Shown: one piece after another, positions 17,051 through 25,192 of the stretch
Layout: each line of letters begins with the position of its first letter
Position numbering within the stretch: the first letter of the stretch is position 1
NCBI RefSeq assembly: GCF_013166655.1
Contig: NZ_JABKCA010000038.1
Location: forward strand, 1 to 50,751
Source: Lentimicrobium sp. L6
Lineage (GTDB): Bacteria; Bacteroidota; Bacteroidia; Bacteroidales; UBA12170
Length of the DNA stretch: 50,751 nt
Direction of reading: 5' to 3'
The notes under the pieces: generated by a model
Database searches by the model: none
Told to the model about the DNA's origin: nothing
What the model saw: only the letters and a program-made list of their open reading frames with translations
Position numbers and translations under genes: made by a program

Positions 17051-17074
17051 AAAATATCCTGAGGCGCTTTTTTT
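17040..17074 (+). terminator. attenuator terminator 2
   Basis: An 11-pair stem (17040-17050 with 17058-17068, including two G-T pairs) with a 7-base loop, followed by TTTTTTT. It ends 25 bases before the pheA start codon, so readthrough is needed to express the operon. Confidence 0.92.
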
Positions 17075-17099
17075 ATTTAAGAATACTTAATCAAAAAAA

Positions 17100-17960
17100 A
17101 TGGTAGTAAGCATACAAGGAATTAAAGGGGCATTTCATCAAGAAGCTGCTGAAGAATACTTCGGACAGAAAACAGAGATATTACCGCAAGTCACCTTTCA
17201 GGGTTTAGTGGATTCGGTGAGCCATGAGGAGGCTGAATTTGGGATTATGGCTATAGAAAATACCATTTCGGGTACCATTCATAATAACTTCAACTTGATT
17301 CGTCAAGCCAACTTGCAGATTATAGGTGAGGTATATTTGCGTATTGAACAAAACTTGGTAGCACTCCCCGGAACTCGTCTCGACCAACTCACACAAGTAG
17401 AATCACACTATATGGCCATCAATCAATGCCGTGAGTTTTTCCGAAGCCATCCTCATATTAAACTAGTGGATGCAGAAGATACCGCTATGAGCATGAGAAA
17501 TATTGCGGAAAACAATCTTCAAAATGCGGGAGCCATAGGTAGTAGATTGGGTGCAGAGCAATATGGTCTGGAAATCATAGCTCCAAGTATTGAAACCAAT
17601 AAGCAAAACTATACTCGTTTTCTCACCCTAAGAAAGCGAGGAGGGCAAAGTCCAGAAGATTTCAATAAAGCTTCATTAGCACTTTTACTACCACATCAAC
17701 AAGGTAGTTTGGCAAAAATCTTAAGCATTATTGATATTTACGGAGTCAATCTGAGCAAAATAGAATCCATGCCTGTTATAGGAGAACCTTGGCACTACCT
17801 CTTTTACATCGATGTGCTTTTTGATAAAGTGAAAATATATCAAGATATGTTACAAGCCATCCGCCCACTCATAGATGAGCTGCATATTCTAGGTGAATAC
17901 CCTTTTGGACAAAAATCATTTAATAATATTAATAATACCGATTATGACACCAGCAAATAG
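17100..17960 (+). CDS. pheA: prephenate dehydratase
   Basis: Converts prephenate to phenylpyruvate, the committed step to phenylalanine. The protein has 286 residues. The catalytic domain (about 1-185) starts SIQGIKGAFHQEAA and holds the conserved Thr-Arg-Phe in NYTRFL. A C-terminal ACT domain (about 195-275, GSLAKILSIIDIYGVNLSKIES) gives feedback control by Phe. There is no fused chorismate mutase; that activity is on the DAHP synthase gene downstream. First gene of the aromatic operon, read only if both upstream attenuators are passed. Its last 17 bases overlap the aminotransferase start. Confidence 0.95.
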   Translation: MVVSIQGIKGAFHQEAAEEYFGQKTEILPQVTFQGLVDSVSHEEAEFGIMAIENTISGTIHNNFNLIRQANLQIIGEVYLRIEQNLVALPGTRLDQLTQVESHYMAINQCREFFRSHPHIKLVDAEDTAMSMRNIAENNLQNAGAIGSRLGAEQYGLEIIAPSIETNKQNYTRFLTLRKRGGQSPEDFNKASLALLLPHQQGSLAKILSIIDIYGVNLSKIESMPVIGEPWHYLFYIDVLFDKVKIYQDMLQAIRPLIDELHILGEYPFGQKSFNNINNTDYDTSK

Positions 17961-19104
17961 ACTACAAACTGTAGAAGAATACTATTTCTCTAAAAAAAGA
18001 GAAGAGATTCTAGCTCTGGAAGAAAAAGGCATGAATATCATCAATATGGGAATTGGAAATCCTGACCTTCCTACTCATCCACAGGTGATTGCAGAATTGG
18101 AGCAAGCGGCTTCTGAAATGGGCGCCAACTATTACCAATCCTATAAAGGATTGCCTGAGTTGAGAAATGCTTTTCAAAATTGGTATCTGAAAACCTATCA
18201 AGTTCAGCTGAATCCTGAAACAGAGATTTTGCCTTTAATGGGTTCCAAAGAGGCCATCATGCACATCCACATGGCCTTTTGTAATCCAGGTGATGAAATA
18301 CTGATTCCCAACCCGGGTTATCCTACCTATGCCTCAACGGCCAAACTTTTGGCAGTGAATGTAAAAGAATATGGTATAAAAGAAGAGCATAATTGGCAAC
18401 CCGATTTTGAGGAGTTAGAAGGCCTTGTTAATGAAAAAACCAAAATTCTTTGGATGAATTATCCTCATATGCCAACTGGTGCAAAAGCTCAAAAAGAAAG
18501 CCTAAAATCTTTGGTGGCCTTTGCCAAAAAATATCAAATACTATTGGTGAATGACAATCCATATAGCTCCATTTTAAATGATGAAGCCATAAGTATTCAT
18601 TCTTTTTGCGATAGAAACGACCCTGTTATTGAGCTCAACTCATTAAGCAAATCCCATAATATGGCGGGCTGGAGAGTAGGAATGGTTTCCGGAAAAGCAG
18701 AAATCATTAACCATATTTTAAAGGTAAAAAGCAATTTTGATTCTGGGATGTTTAAACCCATTCAGAAAGCAGCTATAAAAGCCATGGATTTAGGACAAGT
18801 TTGGTTTGATAGCATCAATGCGGAATACGGCAATAGAAGAGAAAAAATTTGGAGGATGCTAGATATTTTAGAATGTGAGTATAAAAAAGATGGAGCTGGG
18901 CTTTTTGTTTGGGCTAAGATTCCCAAGTCTTTTGAGTCGGGTGAGAAATTTAGTGATCACCTACTTTATGAAAAGGGCATTTTCGCTAGTCCGGGGAGCA
19001 TATTTGGCAGCAATGGGAAACAATACATCCGTTTTTCTTTATGTGCACCTCAAGCAGACATAGACCAATCCATGGAGCGTATCACACAAAAAACTACCGC
19101 CTAA
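17944..19104 (+). CDS. class I/II aminotransferase, probable aromatic
   Basis: PLP-dependent fold-type I aminotransferase of 386 residues. The PLP-lysine lies in SLSKSHNMAGWRVG, with NPGYPTY and MNYPHMPTG as further family blocks. The start is placed at the ATG of MTPANRLQTVEEYYF (17944), which overlaps pheA by 17 bases; a longer upstream frame has no homologous look. Position between pheA and tyrA suggests transamination of phenylpyruvate, 4-hydroxyphenylpyruvate or prephenate, completing Phe and Tyr synthesis. The sequence resembles the LL-DAP/aspartate aminotransferase group, so substrate choice rests on context. Confidence 0.9.
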   Translation: MTPANRLQTVEEYYFSKKREEILALEEKGMNIINMGIGNPDLPTHPQVIAELEQAASEMGANYYQSYKGLPELRNAFQNWYLKTYQVQLNPETEILPLMGSKEAIMHIHMAFCNPGDEILIPNPGYPTYASTAKLLAVNVKEYGIKEEHNWQPDFEELEGLVNEKTKILWMNYPHMPTGAKAQKESLKSLVAFAKKYQILLVNDNPYSSILNDEAISIHSFCDRNDPVIELNSLSKSHNMAGWRVGMVSGKAEIINHILKVKSNFDSGMFKPIQKAAIKAMDLGQVWFDSINAEYGNRREKIWRMLDILECEYKKDGAGLFVWAKIPKSFESGEKFSDHLLYEKGIFASPGSIFGSNGKQYIRFSLCAPQADIDQSMERITQKTTA

Positions 19105-19946
19105 TGAAAGTTTGTATTATAGGATTAGGACTCATGGGTGGCTCTATGGCCATCGACCTAAAAAAGCGAGGATTTACCAAGCATATCATAGGAGTGGATA
19201 ATAATAAGCTTCATGCCCATACCGCAGAGAAACTAGGCTTAGCTGATGAAATATGTGATTTAGAGGAGGGTGTAAAAAAAGCTGATTTAATCGTATTAGC
19301 CACTCCTGCCAATGTGAGTTTACATCTGCTTCCGAAAATCTTAGATATGGTGGAAGAACAAGTCATTACCGATGTGGGGTCCATTAAAAAGAACATCTGT
19401 GAACGAGTAAAGAGTCACAGCAAAAGAAGTCAGTATGTAGCAGCCCATCCAATGGCCGGTACCGAACATTCCGGACCATGGGCTGCTATTCCTAATCTCT
19501 TCGATGCCAAGGCTGTTATTTTTACAGAAGCCGAAAACAGCAGTAAAGAAGCTATAGAAATGGTGAGTCAACTCTACGAAACTCTAAATATGCCTATAGT
19601 TTATATGAGCGCCAGCAATCATGATATTCATGCAGCTTATGTGTCTCATATTTCTCATATCAGCTCCTTTGCTTTGGCTTTAACAGTTTTAGAAAAGGAA
19701 AAGAATGAAAAGAATATTTTCAATTTAGCCAGTGGTGGCTTTGATTCCACGGTAAGATTGGCCAAAAGTTCAGCTGAAATGTGGACGCCCATTTTTGAGC
19801 AAAATTCAGAGAATATAACGGCTGTTTTGGATAATTACATTCAGCAACTCCAATTATTTAAAGAAAATATCCTCCAAAGAAAAACGGAGGATTTAAACCA
19901 AATGATAAATAAAGCAAATAGTATTAAACGCGTTTTAAAAGCCTAA
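19104..19946 (+). CDS. tyrA: prephenate dehydrogenase
   Basis: Oxidatively decarboxylates prephenate to 4-hydroxyphenylpyruvate for tyrosine. The 280-residue protein starts with a Rossmann motif, IIGLGLMGGS (5-14). HPMAGTEHSG carries the catalytic His region, and SHISHISSFALA belongs to the helical dimerisation domain. The start ATG shares one base with the aminotransferase stop (TAATG), which indicates translational coupling. There is no ACT or chorismate mutase extension. Confidence 0.94.
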   Translation: MKVCIIGLGLMGGSMAIDLKKRGFTKHIIGVDNNKLHAHTAEKLGLADEICDLEEGVKKADLIVLATPANVSLHLLPKILDMVEEQVITDVGSIKKNICERVKSHSKRSQYVAAHPMAGTEHSGPWAAIPNLFDAKAVIFTEAENSSKEAIEMVSQLYETLNMPIVYMSASNHDIHAAYVSHISHISSFALALTVLEKEKNEKNIFNLASGGFDSTVRLAKSSAEMWTPIFEQNSENITAVLDNYIQQLQLFKENILQRKTEDLNQMINKANSIKRVLKA

Positions 19947-19959
19947 ATAGTGTTCGGCT

Positions 19960-19985
19960 ATAAAGTCAGACTTCATTGTTGTTGC
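19960..19985 (+). repeat. short dispersed repeat
   Basis: ATAAAGTCAGACTTCATTG and following bases resemble the motif at 21198-21223 and the inverted copy at 243-267. It lies in the 159-base gap between tyrA and the DAHP synthase gene. No terminator or open frame is visible in the gap. Confidence 0.35.
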
Positions 19986-20105
19986 TCAAAATCCAAATCC
20001 TCAAATACTCCAGTATTCTGCGGTTTGAATTTCTCACACGCCTCGAACCTTAACTTTATAGCTCAAACACTCAACTTTATAGAAAAGCTCTAAATAAAAG
20101 ATATT

Positions 20106-21191
20106 ATGGAACAACATATAGAAATTAAAAAATTAGAAGATTGGGGAATCAGCTCCATAGAAAAGCCACTATTCATTTCAGGCCCTTGTAGCGCTGAAAC
20201 AGAAGAACAAGTGGTCAATACCGCCAAAGAATTAAAGAACACTGGAGTTCAAGTGTACCGAGCCGGAATCTGGAAACCTAGAACCCGCGCCAATACCTTT
20301 GAAGGAGTAGGTAGCCAAGGATTAGAATGGCTAAAAACGGCAAAGCAAGAAACTGGTCTACTCACTTCCACCGAAGTGGCTCAGGTAAAACACGTTTATG
20401 AAGCCTTAAAAGCTGGCGTTGATATCATTTGGATTGGGGCTCGAACCTCTGCAAATCCGTTTGCTATGCAAGAAATAGCCGACTCTTTAAGAGGCGTTAA
20501 TATTCCTGTTTTTGTAAAAAACCCCATTAATCCTGATGTGGAGCTGTGGATTGGAGCCATTGAGAGACTCAATCAAGCAGGAATTGATAAAATTGGAGCC
20601 ATTCACCGAGGATTCTCCACTTATGAGCAAAGTCTATTTAGAAATATACCTAAATGGCAAATCCCCATTGAATTGAAACGCCGACTTCCAAACTTACCTT
20701 TGATTTGTGATCCAAGTCATATTGGTGGTAGAAGGAGTCTTATTCAAAGTTTATCACAAAAGGCATTAGATTTAAATTTCGATGGATTGATGGTAGAAGT
20801 ACACCCCGACCCAGATTGTGCTTGGAGCGATGCCAAACAACAAATTACTCCAGCAGCTTTTGATGAAATGCTTGAGAAATTAGTTTTCCGCCAAGTAAAA
20901 CCAGAGAATGTGAGTTTGGATGAATTGGAGGATTTACGTTATAAAATAGACATATACGATCAAGAAATCATCAAGATAATTGGTAAGAGAATGGAGGAAG
21001 TGGAAGCCATTGGTAGGTATAAAAAAGAGAATAATATGACTGTCTTACAATCGAAGCGATGGGATCATCTTTTAGATAAAAACATTAAAAAAGGAGAAGA
21101 AGCTCAGTTGAGTCCAGAAATCATTGCGGCTGTATTTAAGGCTATACATCAGGAGTCTATTAACAAACAAACACAGATTCTAAATGGTTAA
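20106..21191 (+). CDS. bifunctional DAHP synthase / chorismate mutase
   Basis: Catalyses the first step of the shikimate pathway and also chorismate to prephenate. Residues about 1-260 form a class I DAHP synthase of the KDO8P-like subgroup: FISGPCSAETEEQ, GIWKPRTRANTFEGVG, WIGARTSANPF and ICDPSHIGGRR. Residues about 268-355 form an AroQ-type chorismate mutase (LEDLRYKIDIYDQEIIKIIG...). This domain order is common in Bacteroidota. Fusion to chorismate mutase usually makes the synthase sensitive to prephenate. It belongs with pheA and tyrA. Confidence 0.94.
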   Translation: MEQHIEIKKLEDWGISSIEKPLFISGPCSAETEEQVVNTAKELKNTGVQVYRAGIWKPRTRANTFEGVGSQGLEWLKTAKQETGLLTSTEVAQVKHVYEALKAGVDIIWIGARTSANPFAMQEIADSLRGVNIPVFVKNPINPDVELWIGAIERLNQAGIDKIGAIHRGFSTYEQSLFRNIPKWQIPIELKRRLPNLPLICDPSHIGGRRSLIQSLSQKALDLNFDGLMVEVHPDPDCAWSDAKQQITPAAFDEMLEKLVFRQVKPENVSLDELEDLRYKIDIYDQEIIKIIGKRMEEVEAIGRYKKENNMTVLQSKRWDHLLDKNIKKGEEAQLSPEIIAAVFKAIHQESINKQTQILNG

Positions 21192-21197
21192 TTAGAA

Positions 21198-21223
21198 ATT
21201 CAGACTTCTTCGTTACGCTTGCA
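21198..21223 (+). repeat. short dispersed repeat
   Basis: ATTCAGACTTCTTCGTTACG and following bases, related to 19960-19985 and 243-267. It sits at the start of the 215-base gap before aroA; nothing else is recognised in the gap. Confidence 0.35.
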
Positions 21224-21406
21224 CATAAAATGGTCATTTACAACAGTAAACTCACATTTTAATGACTGCACAAGCCTCGAATTTGAGATTATAATTAAGC
21301 TATTTAATATCGAGCCGACCAGGTAAAAGAAAAACGCACCCATTTTTAGTCTCTTCATAATAGATAAGGCTTAGAAAGATGACAACCCCCAAAAAAAACT
21401 AGAATA

Positions 21407-22663
21407 ATGAACAAAACAATTTATCCTTCAAAATATCAGCGTGTTGTTAAAGCACCCTCCTCAAAAAGTTATATGCAAAGAGCTATCGCTATAGCTTTAT
21501 TAGCTGATGGGGAAACTCAGATTAGTAATGCCGATTTTAGTAATGATAGCATGTCCATTTTAAAAGTAGCAGAGCAATTGGGTGCTGAGGTTCATATTTC
21601 TGGTGATCAGGTATGTATTTTAGGAAAGCGAGACTTCAAAGGAAAAACCTTATCGGCTGGGGAGTCTGGCTTGGGTATTCGGACCTTCACTCCTATTGCT
21701 GCATTATTCCCTCAAACCATAAAGCTTACTGGGGAGGGCTCGCTATTAAAACGCCCTATCAACATGGTAGAAACTCCTTTGAGAGATTTAGGAGTAACAG
21801 TGGAAAGTCATAATGGATATCTTCCTCTTACTGTTTCTGGGCCCTTAAAAGGTGGAGTAGCAGAAGTTGACGGGAGTATTAGTTCACAAGTCCTCACAGG
21901 CCTACTGATTGCCCTACCCATGGCAGAAAACGATAGCCTTTTAAAAGTCAATAAACTCCAAAGTATTCCCTATATCGACATGACTTTAGACATCCTCAAA
22001 GCATTTGGAGCCCAAGTGGAGCAAGAGAATTACGAAACTTTCAAAATAAAAGGAAGCCAAAAATACAAAGCCAGAAACTATAAGATAGAAGGCGATTGGA
22101 GTGGCGCGGCTTTTCACTTGGTGGCTGGAGCCATTGCTGGTGAAGTAGATGTAAAAGGCTTAAACCCTCAATCACTTCAAGCAGACAGAGCCCTACTCGA
22201 TGCATTAGAGAAATCAGGTGCAAAAGTTGAAATCTCTGAGGAGTCTATAAAAATCAGCAAAGCTCCCTTGCAGGCTTTCGATTTTGATGCCACCCATTGT
22301 CCTGATCTATTCCCTCCTCTGGTTGTTTTAGCAGCAGCTTGCAAAGGTGAAACAAGAATAACAGGCGTCACAAGATTGTATCATAAAGAAAGCAATAGAG
22401 CTTTGGTTCTTCAGCAAGAGATGGGGAAATTAGGCATAAAAATAAAACTAGATGGAGATGTGATGATTATAAAAGGAGGAGAAATCAGTGGAGGAAAAAT
22501 CCATTCCAATAATGACCATAGAATTGCCATGGCAGGTGCAATTGCTGCATTAATTGCTTCAGGGCCCATTGAAATTGAACATGCAGAGGCTATTAATAAG
22601 AGTTATCCTGGTTTTTTTGAGGATTTAGGGTCGTCGACCCCTTTAGCGGGTCGACGAACCTAG
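21407..22663 (+). CDS. aroA: EPSP synthase (3-phosphoshikimate 1-carboxyvinyltransferase)
   Basis: Joins shikimate-3-phosphate and PEP, the sixth step of the shikimate pathway. The 418-residue protein has KAPSSKSYMQRAIA (substrate Lys/Ser/Arg), GESGLGIRTFTPIAAL in place of the proteobacterial SGTTLR block, the conserved Asp in CPDLFPPLVVLAA, and NNDHRIAMA near the C-terminus. The end is odd: after YPGFFEDL the last 11 residues (GSSTPLAGRRT) and the stop are encoded by the REP palindrome at 22625-22663, so the native C-terminus has been replaced by repeat sequence. The enzyme core is complete. Probably the last gene of the aromatic operon. Confidence 0.95.
   Translation: MNKTIYPSKYQRVVKAPSSKSYMQRAIAIALLADGETQISNADFSNDSMSILKVAEQLGAEVHISGDQVCILGKRDFKGKTLSAGESGLGIRTFTPIAALFPQTIKLTGEGSLLKRPINMVETPLRDLGVTVESHNGYLPLTVSGPLKGGVAEVDGSISSQVLTGLLIALPMAENDSLLKVNKLQSIPYIDMTLDILKAFGAQVEQENYETFKIKGSQKYKARNYKIEGDWSGAAFHLVAGAIAGEVDVKGLNPQSLQADRALLDALEKSGAKVEISEESIKISKAPLQAFDFDATHCPDLFPPLVVLAAACKGETRITGVTRLYHKESNRALVLQQEMGKLGIKIKLDGDVMIIKGGEISGGKIHSNNDHRIAMAGAIAALIASGPIEIEHAEAINKSYPGFFEDLGSSTPLAGRRT
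22625..22663. repeat. REP palindrome, left copy
   Basis: Stem AGGGTCGTCGACCC (22627-22640) pairs with GGGTCGACGAACCT (22648-22661) with one mismatch and a 7-base loop. The copy at 23276-23315 has the same orientation. Its right edge CTAG provides the TAG stop of aroA on the plus strand and of the RAYT gene on the minus strand. Confidence 0.9.
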
Positions 22664-23235
22664 TCTTCTAGAAGATACCTCCGTATTTTGAAATCTTCAT
22701 GACGGAAATTGTGGTACTCAACAAATTCTTCCTTGTTGTTGAATATCTGAAACACCTTTTCTCTAGCAACAATAGTATCTTCATCAGATAACATGGCTGG
22801 ATAGGAACTGAATTTATAATCTCTGAAGTTTTTCACTAAGTCATGCTTTGCAGCATTGTGATTTACATAAAATATAAGCCTTTTTAAATAGTCCTCTCTT
22901 CTGACCAGAATCCTTCTAAATGGTTTCATGAATAATCCTCCGATTCTATCCTTTCGCAAATTAACTTTGTTGGTATAACTCACGATGAGGCTTCCTATTT
23001 GTCTACTAAATTGATCTCCATTTTCATCATTCACTCGTAATACAAAATGGTAATGGTTGGGTATAAGACAATAGGCATATAAATCGCAGTAATCATAAAG
23101 GTATTCAATAAATTTATCCAGAAACATATAATAATCCTTCTCTCGAAAGAATACTTTCTGATGATTCAATCCTCTATTATAGATGTGATATACATTCCCA
23201 GGTTCGATGCGCGTTAAAATCTTTTCTGAGGGCAT
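22660..23235 (-). CDS. REP-associated tyrosine transposase (RAYT)
   Basis: HUH/Y1 transposase of the IS200-like superfamily, about 191 residues. The metal-binding HUH motif is HYH in LIPNHYHFVLRV. The nucleophilic Tyr is probably that of SYTNKVNLRKDRIGG, and KPFRRILVRREDYLKRLIFYVNHN is the typical RAYT helix region. I place the start at the ATG of MPSEKILTRIEPG (23235) because the longer open frame runs into the REP palindrome and would encode repeat-derived residues. The stop shares CTAG with the aroA stop. Confidence 0.9.
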   Translation of the reverse strand: MPSEKILTRIEPGNVYHIYNRGLNHQKVFFREKDYYMFLDKFIEYLYDYCDLYAYCLIPNHYHFVLRVNDENGDQFSRQIGSLIVSYTNKVNLRKDRIGGLFMKPFRRILVRREDYLKRLIFYVNHNAAKHDLVKNFRDYKFSSYPAMLSDEDTIVAREKVFQIFNNKEEFVEYHNFRHEDFKIRRYLLED

Positions 23236-23275
23236 GATATTTTTTTGCCATAAAGATAAGGAAAAAAAGAAAGCT

Positions 23276-23315
23276 TTAGGGTCGTCGACCCTCTTAAGAG
23301 GGTCGACGACCCTAG
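23276..23315. repeat. REP palindrome, right copy
   Basis: A perfect 36-base palindrome (23278-23313) centred on CTTAAG, with arms beginning AGGGTCGTCGACCC. Its CTAG edge supplies the TAG stop of the PagL-like gene. Confidence 0.92.
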
Positions 23316-24436
23316 TAAATCGTATACCCAACAGCCCATTCAAAATAATCAGCAGCACCGGCATGAGCTTTTATAGTAACTCCCGCAAAGAAATGATCAG
23401 TGATGCGATAGCGCATACCTACTCTTTCGTAATACACTGTTTTTTCATCGTTTTCTTCATTGCGATGTAAATAGAAACCGATAGCGATTGGCACATATAA
23501 TTTCTTTGTTAAGGCCCACTCCCAAGAACCAGTAAGTGCATATGTATAGGATTTGGAAAAAGTAGATTGATCTGATTTATTTCTATAATTGGATTTATCA
23601 GAATAAAAAATATCCAAACCAGCTCCAATTCTATATTTATAATTAATCTGTCTTAAGAAATCGATAGTTAAAGTAGTTTTCAAGTAGTTATCTCCTCCAA
23701 CTTGATAGTTCTTACTTCCCACTCCAAGAGCTACATTCACCAGGTTATGTCTTTCGAATTTCGGGATAGGGCGACCTTCTTTAACAACCTCCACTTTGTC
23801 CATCTTATAACTTACACCAACTGTTATAGGAATTAGGTTTAAACCGTAGTTTGGTTGCTTGAAAGAGCCATTGGAAAAATGTTTGAATCCGAAAGAACCA
23901 TTAGCTGACCATCGGTCATTAAATTTATAATTAGCTACAAAAGCTAAATGTACATAACAGTTTTTATAGGAACCTACGAATACATTGGTTGGGTTTTTAA
24001 TAGGGTCGTAAGGATTGAATTTATAAGATAAACCAAATGCTCCAGAATAAGAGAAAGACCATTTTTTGAGGCCCTCAAATTTGAGGGGGATGGTTAAGAA
24101 GAAATATACCGCTCCCGGATTTCCGATGTCGGTATTATGGAAAGTAGAGGTATAAAGTCCAACTCCAAAATAAGGACGACGATATACATTACTATAAATA
24201 TCATCTGCATTAGCATTACGAAACCCCAAACGTATATCTGCACCATTATAATAGGATGCATCCACCACTTGCTGAGAAAATTCAGTATTATTACCCAACA
24301 TGGCACCATTCTCAAATCTTAGATCAAAGGTTTTTGAGAACTTCTTAGTTTTAACTTTAGCCTCCTCCGTTTGCGCATATACCGAAAAGGATAAACACAA
24401 GAATAGGATAGCAAGTATAAATTTGGATGATTTCAT
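23312..24436 (-). CDS. PagL-like acyloxyacyl hydrolase (lipid A deacylase family)
   Basis: Predicted outer-membrane beta-barrel of 374 residues with a signal peptide ending VYAQ. The motif FKHFSNGSFKQPNYGLNL matches the PagL active-site region (His and Ser in H-x-S, followed by the N/P-rich segment), so removal of the 3-O-acyl chain of lipid A is likely. It is about twice the length of PagL: after residue ~230 a second strand-rich part (KFERHNLVNVALGVGSKNYQ... to GYTIY) could be a further barrel section. The last Tyr codon and TAG stop abut the REP palindrome. A -7 box lies 26 bases upstream of the ATG. Confidence 0.8.
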   Translation of the reverse strand: MKSSKFILAILFLCLSFSVYAQTEEAKVKTKKFSKTFDLRFENGAMLGNNTEFSQQVVDASYYNGADIRLGFRNANADDIYSNVYRRPYFGVGLYTSTFHNTDIGNPGAVYFFLTIPLKFEGLKKWSFSYSGAFGLSYKFNPYDPIKNPTNVFVGSYKNCYVHLAFVANYKFNDRWSANGSFGFKHFSNGSFKQPNYGLNLIPITVGVSYKMDKVEVVKEGRPIPKFERHNLVNVALGVGSKNYQVGGDNYLKTTLTIDFLRQINYKYRIGAGLDIFYSDKSNYRNKSDQSTFSKSYTYALTGSWEWALTKKLYVPIAIGFYLHRNEENDEKTVYYERVGMRYRITDHFFAGVTIKAHAGAADYFEWAVGYTIY

Positions 24437-24461
24437 TATTTAATATTTGATTTTGTTAGAA

Positions 24462-24469
24462 CAAAGATA
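24462..24469 (-). promoter_or_regulatory. Bacteroidota -7 box for the PagL-like gene
   Basis: TATCTTTG on the minus strand (consensus TAnnTTTG), 26 bases upstream of the ATG. A TTTG lies 24 bases further upstream, slightly farther than the usual -33 spacing. Confidence 0.5.
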
Positions 24470-24530
24470 TTAGAATACTGGAATTAAAAAAATCAAACTC
24501 CCTATTCTGATAGTTAAGGTAGAACTTCAA

Positions 24531-25028
24531 TTAAACCAATAAAGTCATTCCTAAGGCTATTAAGAAAAGCATATTTCTAATCAATAAGCCCTTTCCTAAA
24601 ACATGATTTTCTTGCCATGATTTACTGGCAATAAGAAAACCGGTGCTAGTGACTAGAGTGATAATTGAAATTGATACCATTTTCTCAGAACCAGCTATAC
24701 TTGCGATGGCAAATAACAAACCAACACTTCCAATGGAAAAGGCCAAATAATTAAGCTTCGAGAGAAACAAAATCATTCCTTGTGATTGTAGTATAGACTC
24801 TGACTCTTGAGAGTCCTCAAATTTATAGGTTCTGAATGCCAATAAGAAATAGCTCATTGATAATAATATTCCTCCAAATGCCATTACATAAACTATAGCA
24901 TTTGTATAAAATATCAAAATGCCTAAACCAAATATACCCAGCGCTATTTTCTCCAATAGCTCTATTTTCTCAATCTGTTTATCAACGATTTTTGATAGGA
25001 CCAACATTGGTGTTTCTTGATTACTCAT
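24531..25028 (-). CDS. hypothetical four-helix membrane protein
   Basis: A 165-residue protein with four hydrophobic segments: about 27-65 (two helices, IALGIFGLGILIFYTNAIVYVMAFGGILLSMSYFLLAF), 95-113, and 118-135, with a further hydrophobic C-terminus (MLFLIALGMTLL). There are no catalytic or Cys motifs and no family is recognised. It is followed downstream by the PagL-like gene 94 bases on and preceded by the repeat cluster at 25087-25192. Confidence 0.65.
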   Translation of the reverse strand: MSNQETPMLVLSKIVDKQIEKIELLEKIALGIFGLGILIFYTNAIVYVMAFGGILLSMSYFLLAFRTYKFEDSQESESILQSQGMILFLSKLNYLAFSIGSVGLLFAIASIAGSEKMVSISIITLVTSTGFLIASKSWQENHVLGKGLLIRNMLFLIALGMTLLV

Positions 25029-25086
25029 AAATATTAATATTTGTTGTTAAATAATTCTGGCATCGATATTTCTTTCAAAAGGCAAA

Positions 25087-25192
25087 AAAAAGGTCAAGGG
25101 TTACCGACCTTCCAAAAAGGTCAAGGGTTGCCGACCTTCCAAAAAGGTCAAGGGTTGCCGACCTTCCAAAAAGGTCGACAACCCTTGATCGG
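25087..25192. repeat. 27-bp tandem repeats plus inverted copy
   Basis: Three head-to-tail 27-base units (25087, 25114 and 25141) each contain AAAAAGGTCAAGGGTT. A fourth unit (25168-25192) is an inverted core, GGTCGACAACCCTTGATC, so the last two can form a hairpin. The inverted core resembles the GGTCGACGACCCT half of the REP palindromes around the RAYT 2 kb away. The array ends directly at the stop of the MuiA-like gene. Confidence 0.88.

Larger units (their letters stand above)
22625..23315 (-). mobile_element. REP-RAYT unit (REPtron-like)
   Basis: One RAYT gene bounded by two REP palindromes in direct orientation, each starting TTAGGGTCGTCGACCC and ending CCTAG. RAYTs are single-copy domesticated relatives of IS200/IS605 transposases that spread REP sequences. 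The unit lies exactly between aroA and the PagL-like gene and contributes to both gene ends. Confidence 0.8.

Noticed and set aside
16897-17074. Riboswitch or T-box upstream of pheA
   Set aside because: No T-box motif or known aptamer pattern was seen, while the two aromatic leader peptides explain the terminators directly.
25087-25192. CRISPR-like array
   Set aside because: The 27-base units are head-to-tail with no spacers between them, the last is inverted, and no cas genes are present.
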